Assembly: GCA_004379165.1 (NCBI GenBank)
Contig: NKXK01000041.1
Location: 1-57,301, forward strand
Source of the DNA: Rhodocyclaceae bacterium
Lineage (GTDB): Bacteria; Pseudomonadota; Gammaproteobacteria; Burkholderiales; Rhodocyclaceae
Direction: 5' to 3'
Length of the DNA stretch: 57,301 nucleotides
Made by a program: the position numbers and the translations under genes
Part shown: positions 11,150-19,037 of the stretch, one piece after another
Layout of the letters: every line of letters begins with the position of its first letter
Position numbering within the stretch: position 1 is the stretch's first letter
The notes under the pieces: generated by a model
Told to the model about the DNA's origin: nothing
The model's input: the letters and a program-made list of their open reading frames with translations, nothing else
Database searches by the model: none

Positions 11150-13198
11150 ATGACCGCGACCGGGGCCGCGGCCCCGATTCGTGCCTCCGATGCGCTGAGG
11201 AAAAAGCTCGCCAAGATCGGCCTTCACAGCGAGGCCGATTTGCTGGTGCATCTGCCGCTGCGTTACGAGGACGAAACCCGCATCACACCGGTCGCCCGCG
11301 CCTTCGGCGGTGAGGCGGTGCAGCTTGAGCTCGTCGTGCATAACAACGAAGTGCAATTCCGGCCGCGCCGGCAGATGGTCGTGCGCGCCGGCGACGACAG
11401 CGGCGAAATCACGCTGCGCTTCTTCAGCTTCTACCCCAGCCAGCAGGCAGCGCTGGCGGAGGGCTCGCGGATTCGTGTCTTTGGCGAAGTGCGCGGCGGC
11501 TTCTTCGGGCTGGAAATGGTGCATCCGCGCTTTCACAAGGTCACCGACGATACGCCGCTGCCCGAGGCGATGACGCCGATCTACCCGACCACGGCCGGGT
11601 TGGCCAACTCGGCGCTACAAAAGTTGATTGGCCGGGCGCTCGCCGATGGCGATCTTTACGAAACACTGCCGGAAGATCTGCTGACCAGTCTCAAGCTGCC
11701 GGGGCTCAAGCGCAGCCTGAACTTCCTGCACCACCCGCCGCCCGGCACCGAGCTGGAAACCCTGCACGCGCGCAATCACCCGGCCTGGCGGCGGGTGAAG
11801 TTCGACGAAGTGCTGGCGCAGCAGTTGTCGCTGCGGCGCGCCTACCTCGCTCGTCGCGAGCAGGGGGCGCCGGTTTTGCGGGCGCGTGACGACCTCGGCG
11901 CCCGCCTGCTCGACCGCCTCCCCTTCGGCCTGACCGGCGCGCAGGCGCGGGCGATGGCCGAAATCGGCGCCGATCTGGCGCAGCCCTACCCGATGCAGCG
12001 TCTGCTGCAAGGTGATGTTGGTGCCGGCAAGACCATCGTCGCGGCGCTGGCGGCGTGTCAGGCCATCTCGGCTGGCTGGCAGGCGGCCTTCATGGCGCCG
12101 ACCGAAATCCTCGCCGAGCAGCATTATCTGAAGCTCTCGGCATGGCTGGAACCCTTGGGCGTCAAGGTCGCCTGGCTCTCCGGCAGCCTCAAGAGCAAGG
12201 CCAAGCGTGAGCAACTGGCGGCGACGGCGAGCGAGGCGCAATTGATTGTCGGCACGCACGCGCTGATTCAGGACGGCGTCGATTTCGCCAAGCTTGGGCT
12301 GGCGGTTGTCGACGAGCAGCACCGCTTCGGCGTCGCCCAGCGCCTTGCCTTGCGCAAGAAGGGCAACAATCCGCACCAGCTGATGATGTCCGCGACGCCG
12401 ATCCCGCGCACGCTGGCGATGAGCTATTACGCCGACCTCGATGTGACGGTGCTCGACGAGCTGCCGCCCGGACGCACCCCGATCAAGACCCGGCTGGTCG
12501 CCGACAACCGTCGCGACGACGTCGTCGGCTTCGTCAAGAAGCACGTCGAGGAAGGCCGGCAGGCCTACTGGGTCTGCCCGCTGATCGAGGAATCGGAAGC
12601 CCTGCAGTTGCAGACGGCACAGGAAACCTTCGAGTTTCTCAATGCCAATTTGGGGCAGATTTCCGGGTTGACCGTAGGGCTCGTGCATGGCCGCCTCAAA
12701 CCTGACGAAAAACAGGCGGTGATGAGCGCCTTCGCAGCTGGCGAGATTGACGTGCTGGTGGCGACGACGGTGATCGAGGTTGGCGTCGATGTACCCAATG
12801 CCAGCTTGATGGTCATCGAGCACGCCGAGCGCTTTGGCCTCTCGCAACTGCACCAGTTACGCGGCCGGGTCGGGCGCGGCCAGTACGAATCGAGCTGCGT
12901 GCTGCTCTACGCCGGGCCGCTGGGCGAAACTGCGCGGCAACGGTTGAAGATCATCTTCGAGAACACCGACGGTTTCGAGATCGCCCGTCAGGATCTGCAG
13001 ATCCGCGGCCCGGGCGAGTTCGTCGGCAGCCGGCAGAGCGGCGTGCCGCTGCTGCGCTATGCCGATCTCGAACTGGATGCCGATCTGGTCGAGATGGCAC
13101 GGGATGTCGCCGAAACGATGCTCAAGGAGCACCCCGAACTGGCCGAGAAGCACCTGCAGCGCTGGCTCGGCTCGCGGGAAGAATTGCTGAAGTCCTGA
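11150..13198 (+). CDS. recG: ATP-dependent DNA helicase RecG
   Basis: 682 aa, typical length. The N-terminal wedge/OB region (LPLRYEDETRITPV) is followed by helicase motif I GDVGAGKT near residue 290, motif II DEQHRFGV, motif III MSATPIPRTLA, and motifs V-VI TVIEVGVDVPNAS and QLHQLRGRVGRG. RecG reverses stalled forks and remodels Holliday junctions and D-loops. The coding strand at 12648-12678 also resembles the dispersed 33-bp repeat, though the protein there (QISGLTVGLVHGR) is what RecG normally has, so this may be chance. Confidence 0.95.
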   Translation: MTATGAAAPIRASDALRKKLAKIGLHSEADLLVHLPLRYEDETRITPVARAFGGEAVQLELVVHNNEVQFRPRRQMVVRAGDDSGEITLRFFSFYPSQQAALAEGSRIRVFGEVRGGFFGLEMVHPRFHKVTDDTPLPEAMTPIYPTTAGLANSALQKLIGRALADGDLYETLPEDLLTSLKLPGLKRSLNFLHHPPPGTELETLHARNHPAWRRVKFDEVLAQQLSLRRAYLARREQGAPVLRARDDLGARLLDRLPFGLTGAQARAMAEIGADLAQPYPMQRLLQGDVGAGKTIVAALAACQAISAGWQAAFMAPTEILAEQHYLKLSAWLEPLGVKVAWLSGSLKSKAKREQLAATASEAQLIVGTHALIQDGVDFAKLGLAVVDEQHRFGVAQRLALRKKGNNPHQLMMSATPIPRTLAMSYYADLDVTVLDELPPGRTPIKTRLVADNRRDDVVGFVKKHVEEGRQAYWVCPLIEESEALQLQTAQETFEFLNANLGQISGLTVGLVHGRLKPDEKQAVMSAFAAGEIDVLVATTVIEVGVDVPNASLMVIEHAERFGLSQLHQLRGRVGRGQYESSCVLLYAGPLGETARQRLKIIFENTDGFEIARQDLQIRGPGEFVGSRQSGVPLLRYADLELDADLVEMARDVAETMLKEHPELAEKHLQRWLGSREELLKS

Positions 13199-13214
13199 AC
13201 GTAGCGGCGGTGGT

Positions 13215-14105
13215 TTAGACCTTGAACCACTCCTCGATCAGGCGCGCACAGTCGGCCGGCTGGTCGTGGTGCAGCATGTGGTCGGCGTTTTCGATCCACG
13301 TTTCGGTCAGGTGGGCAAAGCAGGCTTGCCGCCGTTCCCAGTCGCCCGGCCGGGAAGCAAAGTCGCGGACGACCCACGAATCGCGGCCGGCGACCCAGAG
13401 CACAGGACAGCGGATCTGGCGCCAGATCGCTTCCGATTCCTCGAGCCGGAACAGATAGGGCGAGAAATACTTGTGCCACGGGTCGCCGTTCCAGACGACG
13501 CCGTGTCGGCGCTCGCCGGCCTTGTTCTCACCCTCGCCGATGATGGCGAGATGGCGCGAGAGGAAATCGGCGCGCTCGGCGGTCAGAAAACGGTCCGTCT
13601 TCATCAGCCGCTTCGCGAAGCCCTGGCGGTCCGGATAAACATGCATGCGCGGCGGCTGGCGGATCTGGCACAGCCAGGCGCGATAACGCTCTGGCGCCAT
13701 TTCCGGCGTCGTTGGCGCGATGCCGAAACCGTCCAGCGTCACCACACTTTTGACCCGTTCGGGGCGGATGCCGGCGTACAGGCAGGACAGGATGCCGCCC
13801 ATGCTGTGCCCCACCAGTCGCACCTGCCCTTCCGGGGCGTAGTGGTCGAGGATGGCCTCCATGTCGCCGATGTGCTCGGCAAAGTAGTAAGGTCGCCCGA
13901 GCCACTGCGACGGGCCGAAGCCGCGCCAGTCGGGGGCGATGATGTTCCAGTCGCGCTGCAGTTCGTCTATGAGGAACTGAAAGGAGGCGGACACGTCCAT
14001 CCAGCCGTGCAGCAGGAACAGGGTCGGGGCATCGGCACGCCCCCAGCGGCGGATGTGCAGGCGAACGTCGGGGAGATCGAGGGTTTCGGAACGGAAGGGA
14101 GACAT
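13215..14105 (-). CDS. Alpha/beta-hydrolase
   Basis: 296 aa. Oxyanion-hole motif LLHGWMD, nucleophile elbow VGHSMGG (Ser near residue 102), a cap region rich in Trp/Arg (PERYRAWLCQIRQPPRM), a late acid near VAGRDSWV and a catalytic His in ENADHMLHHDQP. This is the epoxide-hydrolase/esterase-like alpha/beta fold; the substrate is unknown. It converges with recG, the stop codons being 16 bp apart. A copy of the dispersed repeat begins 2 bp upstream of its start codon. Confidence 0.82.
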   Translation of the reverse strand: MSPFRSETLDLPDVRLHIRRWGRADAPTLFLLHGWMDVSASFQFLIDELQRDWNIIAPDWRGFGPSQWLGRPYYFAEHIGDMEAILDHYAPEGQVRLVGHSMGGILSCLYAGIRPERVKSVVTLDGFGIAPTTPEMAPERYRAWLCQIRQPPRMHVYPDRQGFAKRLMKTDRFLTAERADFLSRHLAIIGEGENKAGERRHGVVWNGDPWHKYFSPYLFRLEESEAIWRQIRCPVLWVAGRDSWVVRDFASRPGDWERRQACFAHLTETWIENADHMLHHDQPADCARLIEEWFKV

Positions 14106-14107
14106 CT

Positions 14108-14140
14108 GATTTTCGGCACTTTTCCGGGTTGACCGCAGCA
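14108..14140 (+). repeat. Dispersed 33-bp repeat, copy 1
   Basis: A T-rich left part (GATTTTCGGCACTTTTCC) runs into GGGTTGACCGCAGCA. It matches the copies at 20948, 24186, 25617, 30174 (reverse) and 41690. It occupies the spacer between the divergent hydrolase and lipoprotein genes, immediately next to the hydrolase start codon, so it is in that gene's 5' leader. Confidence 0.8.
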
Positions 14141-14189
14141 GCGGCTTGATTCGCCATTTTACCGCCGCGTCTGCCGTAAAATCGGCCGC

Positions 14190-14414
14190 ATGAAGACGAA
14201 AGCCCTCCTTGTTGCGCTAATGCTTGCCGGCTGTGCCCTGCAACCCTCCTGGCGCTGGGAGAAGGTCGGTGCCGGCGAGGCCGAGTACCAGCGCGATGAA
14301 AAGTTCTGCAAGCTGCAGGCCTATTCCGGTGCCGACGGCATGGTGACCGGCGCCCAGGTGCGGCAGATGCATGCCTGTCTCGAGGAACGCGGCTGGCGCA
14401 AGATCGCCCGTTGA
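14190..14414 (+). CDS. Small Cys-containing lipoprotein
   Basis: 74 aa. Lipobox LMLAGC gives a predicted lipidated Cys at residue 15. The short mature part has two further Cys residues (FCKLQAYSG and MHACLEERGW), possibly a disulfide. It ends LEERGWRKI, a C-terminus seen in many small secreted or lipid-anchored proteins of betaproteobacteria. Function unknown. A strong terminator follows 20 bp downstream. Confidence 0.72.
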   Translation: MKTKALLVALMLAGCALQPSWRWEKVGAGEAEYQRDEKFCKLQAYSGADGMVTGAQVRQMHACLEERGWRKIAR

Positions 14415-14433
14415 TCCGACGCCTGAAAAGGAG

Positions 14434-14462
14434 AAAGCCCCGCCGGGGGTGGGCGGGGCTTT
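14434..14462 (+). terminator. Rho-independent terminator
   Basis: Stem AAAGCCCCGCC / GGCGGGGCTTT with a 7-nt G-rich loop, directly after the small lipoprotein gene. The T tract is short (TTT). Confidence 0.8.
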
Positions 14463-14616
14463 CAGACGGTCATGTCAGGGAGGGGGAGGTGACCGTCAGG
14501 CTGTTGGGGGGACAGCGCATGGGTGAAAGATAAGGCCCACGCCGTCCCATTTCAAGTAACGGTTTGCAACACGTCGTGCCCGAATGTAAGCAGACGAACC
14601 GCCTGTCGCCCGTGAC

Positions 14617-14793
14617 TTACCGGTGAATGGTCTTCAGCGGTCGAAGGTCGGAGCGGGTCAGGCCCGCCAGGTCGGCGACGACGCGATTGATGCCGTCGCC
14701 CAGTAGCCACCAGGCCTGGCCGTAAGGATGGATGGTGATGCCGGATTCGGCGCAGAGCTGTTCGGCCTGCTGCCTTTGTGTTTGATGATTCAT
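14617..14793 (-). CDS. Small hypothetical protein
   Basis: 58 aa starting MNHQTQRQQAEQLCAESG; a start 21 bp upstream (14814) is also possible. The body (HPYGQAWWLLGDGINRVVAD then LAGLTRSDLRPL) looks like a small alpha/beta protein. No function is recognised. It lies 30 bp downstream of infA on the same strand and may be cotranscribed. Support is protein-like composition and position only. Confidence 0.55.
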   Translation of the reverse strand: MNHQTQRQQAEQLCAESGITIHPYGQAWWLLGDGINRVVADLAGLTRSDLRPLKTIHR

Positions 14794-14823
14794 TAAAACT
14801 TTTCTGTAATGCACAGTGCGGGA

Positions 14824-15081
14824 TCAGCGGCGTCGTTGCGGTCGGGCAACTGGGCCGCGACCTTCAATGTGACGGAAACAGATCCGACCCTTGCTGAGAT
14901 CGTAAGGTGAGAGTTCGAGCGACACCTTGTCGCCGGCCAGAATCCGGATGTGATGCTTGCGCATTTTTCCGGCGGTGTAGGCGATCAGGGAATGGCCGTT
15001 GCTCAGGGTGACGAGGAAACGGGAGTCAGGCAGCACTTCGGCGACAACGCCTTCCATTTCCAGCAGTTCTTCTTTGGCCAT
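14824..15081 (-). CDS. infA: Translation initiation factor IF-1
   Basis: 85 aa. The whole protein is one S1/OB fold: [20 protein letters not shown], then [20 protein letters not shown] and [22 protein letters not shown]-1 binds the 30S A site during initiation. The basic tail after the OB fold ([11 protein letters not shown]) is longer than in the 72-aa E. coli protein, as in the second IF-1 copies of betaproteobacteria, so this may be an infA paralogue outside the ribosomal operon. A strong CGAGGAGG ribosome site precedes the start. The cold-shock gene lies just upstream on the same strand, so cold regulation is plausible. Confidence 0.9.
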   Translation of the reverse strand: MAKEELLEMEGVVAEVLPDSRFLVTLSNGHSLIAYTAGKMRKHHIRILAGDKVSLELSPYDLSKGRICFRHIEGRGPVARPQRRR

Positions 15082-15158
15082 GAGGCCTCCTCGAAAGAGG
15101 GTGGGTCCGGCGTGAGCCGGGCGGTCGATGAACGGGCCGGGTGCCCGTTCGCCAGCGA

Positions 15159-15362
15159 TCAGGCGATCTGGATGTTGCTCGCTTGTTTGCCCTTGGGGCC
15201 GCTGGTGACGTCGAAGCTGACGCGCTGGCCTTCGGTCAGGCTCTTGAAGCCTTGCGACTGAATTGCCGAGAAGTGAGCGAAAAGGTCTTCGCCGCCCTGT
15301 TCGGGCGAAATGAAGCCGAAGCCTTTTGCATCGTTAAACCATTTGACGGTACCTGTTGCCAT
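15159..15362 (-). CDS. Cold-shock protein, CspA family
   Basis: 67 aa single cold-shock domain. RNA-binding motif RNP1 appears as KGFGFISP and RNP2 as DLFAHFSAI; it starts [15 protein letters not shown]. These proteins are RNA chaperones or antiterminators. The leader of about 240 bp (15363-15601) contains GC-rich inverted segments such as CCGCGGAACCGCGG near 15450, compatible with a structured cold-responsive 5' UTR (inference). infA lies 77 bp downstream. Confidence 0.92.
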   Translation of the reverse strand: MATGTVKWFNDAKGFGFISPEQGGEDLFAHFSAIQSQGFKSLTEGQRVSFDVTSGPKGKQASNIQIA

Positions 15363-15601
15363 ATCTTGAATCTCCGGGTGAACGGGGCAGAGCCCCTGGG
15401 TGGGGCGAGAGTCAAGACGGCGAGGTGAAGATGGGGGATTGGTGCCGCGGAACCGCGGGTACTAGACCGACAAAAAACAACACTACTTGAAAATCGCTGC
15501 CGCATCATGCGCTGTTCGGCGAGCAATAGCAAACGATTTCACAAAAATAATCTGCCGGCGTAAGTCGTGGCGGATTGTTTTCAGTGGTGTCGCTGCTCGT
15601 C

Positions 15602-15961
15602 TCAGTCCTTGCGCACCAGCACGTACGGGTTGTGGAAGCGGTTGCCCTTGATGTCGGCGACAGCCACCGAACTGCCGGCGGAAACCAGCTTGATACGTCC
15701 GATGGCTTCACTGCCGGCGCCCTGGCCGGCAGTTTCCTTCATTTCGAGAATGACCGGCTCCGGGGCGATCAGGCGCAGTTCCAGCGTGGTGTCCGGCATT
15801 TCGTGCGGTGTGAAACGAGCGCTGGCATTCGGGCCGACCAGCGTAACCGATTGCTTCAACTGACCACCAAGGAAAATCTCAATCTTGACGGGGTCCGCAG
15901 CATGGCTGGCAAGCGGCAGGGCAAGGGCGGCGGCGAAGGCGAAGGCAGAACGGATAGTCAT
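15602..15961 (-). CDS. Secreted hypothetical protein
   Basis: 119 aa with a clear signal peptide (SAFAFAAALALPLASHAAD). The mature part is a compact beta-rich domain (PVKIEIFLGGQLKQSVTLVG, then TTLELRLIAPEPVILEMKE and IKLVSAGSSVAVADIKG). No family is recognised. Start ATG 15961 is chosen over 15982 because the signal peptide begins there. It is upstream of the cold-shock gene on the same strand, but its own stop is 239 bp away from that gene. Confidence 0.7.
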   Translation of the reverse strand: MTIRSAFAFAAALALPLASHAADPVKIEIFLGGQLKQSVTLVGPNASARFTPHEMPDTTLELRLIAPEPVILEMKETAGQGAGSEAIGRIKLVSAGSSVAVADIKGNRFHNPYVLVRKD

Positions 15962-16054
15962 GGGCGAACACTTTAAAATCAAGGCGCTGGCAGCGCGAAG
16001 CCAGAGATTATAGCCGATCGCCCTCGACCTTCCTGTGACAGTTTGTCAGCACAA

Positions 16055-17275
16055 CAGGGCCGGAGCATCAAATTTCCTGAAGGTTCAGTGTCTGGGCGAG
16101 GTAGTCTGGATTGTAGGCAGCGGTCTTGATTTTTCTGGGCAGGCTGATTGAGCGAGACTGATCGGCACGAAAGAGATTCATGGCAAGGCGGCGCAGGAAA
16201 GAGAAATTCTGGGCGGCGTTCCGCAAGCGGATTGGGCTGGCATCTTCGCCGAAGGTTACATCAAGGCACCAGTGCAGGCCGTTCTCGATGCCCCAGTGGG
16301 TTCGCACCGCATGGAGGATGCGACGACTGTCGGCGGGTAGCGAACTGATCACGTAGCGTTTCTCAGTCTCGATCCGACCAGCCAACTCGCGTGTCGATTC
16401 GATGCAGGCCACGGAGGTGAGCTTTGACCAGCGCGCCTTCAGGCCAAGCAGGTCGAGCCAGTCGAGTTCGCCGACAGCCGTACAGCGTCGGGTTTCAATC
16501 CGGCCATGCCCTTTGTCCAGGGTCTCGTGTACCGAAATCTGCCGCCGGCCGTGCCCTGGCGCCTTCAGGGAAGAGAAGAAATCGCGCAGCGCTTCAGCAA
16601 GATGGGGCTGATTACCCTTCACGGCCAGAACGTAGTCACCGCTGCCTTCGGTAATTTGCGCCGCAATCGCCGTCTGGCAGCCCATTGCATCGATCGTAAC
16701 CACTGCACCTTCTAACGCCAGGGCTGGCAATAGGGCTTCGATCGCCGTGATTTCGTTCGACTTCTCTTCGCAACAGCGCTGGCCCAGCGTCAGTCCATAG
16801 TCGGCCGCATAGGCAGAAACCTGATGAAGGGCCCGCAGACCGCACCCGGAGCGCGCCGATCCCCGCAAGGCTTTACCGTCAATGGCGATGACTCGCCCTT
16901 TGACCGCCGGACACACTTCCCCCATCCAAGCTTCAAAACGCAATTCCAATTCCATCGGCGACAGCGTCTCGAATACCCGCCGGATGGTGTCGTGACCAGG
17001 AATCCCATTGCGCAGCCGAAAATATCGCCGCAGCCAGGCTTCCCGCTCACAGCCCCAGTCCTCAATGTCGTCCCAGCCTTCCGCCCCAGACATCACGGCG
17101 CATAGCGCCAGCACCACAATGTCCAGCAGGTCATGATCTGTCCGTCCCTCAACTCGCGCATCCGGAAGGTCGGAAAACTTCTCAATCAGCCCTGCTATGC
17201 CTGCTTTACCGACCATCATCCACCTCCCCAAATGCCAAAAGCGGACGCGATTTCAGGTCGGTTTACAAGCCCCTG
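16055..17275 (-). mobile_element. ISAs1-family insertion sequence (ends approximate)
   Basis: About 1.2 kb holding one transposase. Both edges carry CAGGG (CAGGGCCGG at 16055; CAGGGGCTT read inward from 17275), the usual start of ISAs1-type ends, but similarity beyond these bases is weak. I could not find a convincing target duplication in the flanks, so the boundaries are uncertain. It lies between a secreted-protein gene and ispB. Confidence 0.65.
16068..17231 (-). CDS. ISAs1-family transposase (DDE_Tnp_1-associated)
   Basis: 387 aa, full length for the family. The N-terminal DDE_Tnp_1-associated domain is clear (FSDLPDARVEGRTDHDLLDI, then GAEGWDDIEDWG and GIPGHDTIRRVFETLSPMEL). The catalytic part shows VIAIDGKALRGS (first Asp), VVTIDAMGCQTAIA (second Asp) and the late HWGIENGLHWCLDVTFGEDA (Glu), followed by NFSFLRRLAMNL. 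All catalytic acids look intact, so the element may be active. Several near-adjacent ATG codons make the exact start uncertain. Confidence 0.92.
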   Translation of the reverse strand: MGRWMMVGKAGIAGLIEKFSDLPDARVEGRTDHDLLDIVVLALCAVMSGAEGWDDIEDWGCEREAWLRRYFRLRNGIPGHDTIRRVFETLSPMELELRFEAWMGEVCPAVKGRVIAIDGKALRGSARSGCGLRALHQVSAYAADYGLTLGQRCCEEKSNEITAIEALLPALALEGAVVTIDAMGCQTAIAAQITEGSGDYVLAVKGNQPHLAEALRDFFSSLKAPGHGRRQISVHETLDKGHGRIETRRCTAVGELDWLDLLGLKARWSKLTSVACIESTRELAGRIETEKRYVISSLPADSRRILHAVRTHWGIENGLHWCLDVTFGEDASPIRLRNAAQNFSFLRRLAMNLFRADQSRSISLPRKIKTAAYNPDYLAQTLNLQEI

Positions 17276-17387
17276 TCATAACTCACTGATCGTGAACGAG
17301 TTTTCATGCTCCAGCCCTGATCTCTCAGCCTTGACGTACCGGGGCGTGGCCCCTAAGATTCCGCGGTTAATAAAAGAAATACTGAAC

Positions 17388-18356
17388 GTGACACTGGAAG
17401 AACTCTACGCCCTGATCGGGCCCGACATGAAGGCTGTCGACGCCGTCATCCGTGACCGCCTTTACTCTGACGTTGTTCTGGTGCGGCAGGTCGCGGAGTA
17501 CATCATCAACAGTGGCGGCAAGCGGATGCGGCCGGCGCTGGTGTTGCTGGTGGCCGGTGCGCTTGAGTATCAAGACAAGCATCATCATGATCTCGCCGCA
17601 GTGGTTGAATTCATCCATACGGCGACGCTGTTGCACGACGACGTAGTCGATGAGTCCGCCTTGCGTCGGGGTCGCGGTACCGCTAACGCCATGTTTGGCA
17701 ATGCGGCCAGCGTACTGGTTGGTGACTTCCTCTATTCACGCGCTTTCCAGATGATGGTTTCGGTAAACGACATGCGTGTCATGCAGGTCCTTTCGGACGC
17801 GACCAATGTTATCGCTGAAGGCGAAGTCCTGCAGCTGATGAACTGTCATGATGCCGACGTCGATGAGGCGCGCTACATGCAGGTGATTCATTACAAGACC
17901 GCAAAGCTATTTGAAGCGGCGGCGCAACTGGGCGCGATTCTCGGCAAGGCAAACGCTGAACTTGAATCCTCGATGGCCGCTTACGGCATGCATCTCGGCA
18001 CGGCCTTCCAGCTGATCGACGATGTGCTCGACTATTCGGGGCAGGAGGCAGACACCGGCAAGCATCTGGGCGACGACCTCGCCGAAGGCAAGCCGACCTT
18101 GCCGCTGATCTACGTGATGCAGCACGGCACACCCGAACAGGCGGCATGCGTGCGCCACGCAATTGAACAAGGTGGCCGCGATGACTTTCCAGCGGTCCTT
18201 GATGCCATCCGCCAGAGTGGCGCGCTCGACCATGCACGCGCCCGGGCGCAGCAGGAAGCGCAGCTCGCCAGAGATGCAATTTCTCAGCTAGGGGATTCAA
18301 ATTATAAAAAAGCTCTGCTACAATTGACCTTCTTTGCAGTTGAGCGAAACCATTAA
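17388..18356 (+). CDS. ispB: Octaprenyl diphosphate synthase
   Basis: 322 aa, matching the usual IspB length. First Asp-rich motif TATLLHDDVVDESALRRG, second FQLIDDVLDYSG, plus GGKRMRPALVLLVAG. IspB elongates farnesyl diphosphate to the C40 side chain of ubiquinone, which UbiA (24.7 kb) then attaches. GTG 17388 is preferred (VTLEELYALIGPDM); the longer open frame runs back into the IS and has no family similarity. The IS ends about 110 bp upstream, so it may have displaced or supplied the promoter. Confidence 0.93.
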   Translation: MTLEELYALIGPDMKAVDAVIRDRLYSDVVLVRQVAEYIINSGGKRMRPALVLLVAGALEYQDKHHHDLAAVVEFIHTATLLHDDVVDESALRRGRGTANAMFGNAASVLVGDFLYSRAFQMMVSVNDMRVMQVLSDATNVIAEGEVLQLMNCHDADVDEARYMQVIHYKTAKLFEAAAQLGAILGKANAELESSMAAYGMHLGTAFQLIDDVLDYSGQEADTGKHLGDDLAEGKPTLPLIYVMQHGTPEQAACVRHAIEQGGRDDFPAVLDAIRQSGALDHARARAQQEAQLARDAISQLGDSNYKKALLQLTFFAVERNH

Positions 18357-18370
18357 GGTTTTTGCGGCAT

Positions 18371-18447
18371 CGGAGTGTAGCTCAGCCTGGTAGAGCACTG
18401 CGTTCGGGACGCAGGGGTCGCATGTTCGAATCATGTCACTCCGACCA
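18371..18447 (+). tRNA. tRNA-Pro(CGG)
   Basis: 77 nt. Acceptor CGGAGTG pairs with CACTCCG, followed by A and an encoded CCA. The anticodon loop TTCGGGA gives anticodon CGG, and the T-loop is GTTCGAATC. It begins 14 bp after the ispB stop. IstA scraps lie downstream, consistent with tRNA-Pro as an insertion hotspot. Confidence 0.95.
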
Positions 18448-18473
18448 ATCAACTTGAATAGAAACAAGCAGTT

Positions 18474-18500
18474 AGGCCATCCGTTGGGGTGGCCTTTTTG
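18474..18500 (+). terminator. Rho-independent terminator after tRNA-Pro
   Basis: AGGCCATCC, a short loop, then GGGTGGCCTTTTTG: a GC stem with a T5 tract, 27 bp after the tRNA 3' end. Confidence 0.7.
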
Positions 18501-18649
18501 CTTTGTACGGAATCCGTACGGAAATCCGTCCTTTCTTGCGTTGTTTTTTCGGTCCTTTCCACGGAGGGCAGAGTGATGAATTCGGCACGTTTTATTCGAC
18601 TGGCATCAGAACTGCCTGGCTATTACTGGCTGGGTGTTGCGCCTAGCAA

Positions 18650-18930
18650 TACCTGCGCCGTTCGTTCTACGTCCCCCTGGTCGCCAAACTCCAACAGGCT
18701 GGCCTGCAACTGGACGTCGTCACTGCCAATGTCGAAGTCCGGCATTGGCTGAAGGAAGTGCATCGATTTCCTCGTACTCACTGGTGCGACGTACGGGCAA
18801 TGGCTTCAAGGCGGCGCGCTCTTCAGCGACTTTGGTTGCGACACGCCGGTTCATGCGGGCGACGGTTTCGGCCACAAAGCACCGGTATGATGTGACATCT
18901 TTGTGCCCTTCGCGACTGCCTCCTTCTGTT
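18650..18930. pseudogene. Two inverted fragments of an IS21-family IstA transposase
   Basis: On the plus strand from 18650 to about 18770 the frame reads YLRRSFYVPLVAKLQQAGLQ and then LDVVTANVEVRHWLKEV, the middle of IstA. On the minus strand, 18759-18930 reads TSYRCFVAETVARMNRRVAT and then ERAALKPLPVRRTSEYEEID, a later part of IstA. The two pieces meet at about 18765 with their C-terminal ends facing, so the element was inverted or two copies decayed together. No istB and no ends are visible. The rest of the 590-bp gap between tRNA-Pro and the MFS gene (18501-18649 and 18931-19037) shows nothing recognisable. Confidence 0.65.
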
Positions 18931-19037
18931 CCCATGACGTTCCCAGTGATTTCTAGCTTTGCAGAGAAGCCTTTGTCGGAACCGAGGGTTTCGCCGAGGC
19001 CGCCCGCAGTGAACTGTACGCAAGGCGCGATCGGCGC

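Noticed and set aside
12648..12678. Dispersed repeat copy inside recG
   Set aside because: Similarity to the repeat is good, but the encoded residues are what RecG has in other bacteria, so chance is more likely.
16035..17290. Target-site duplication around the ISAs1 element
   Set aside because: Flanks GTCAGCACAA and TCATAACTCA are not a convincing duplication.
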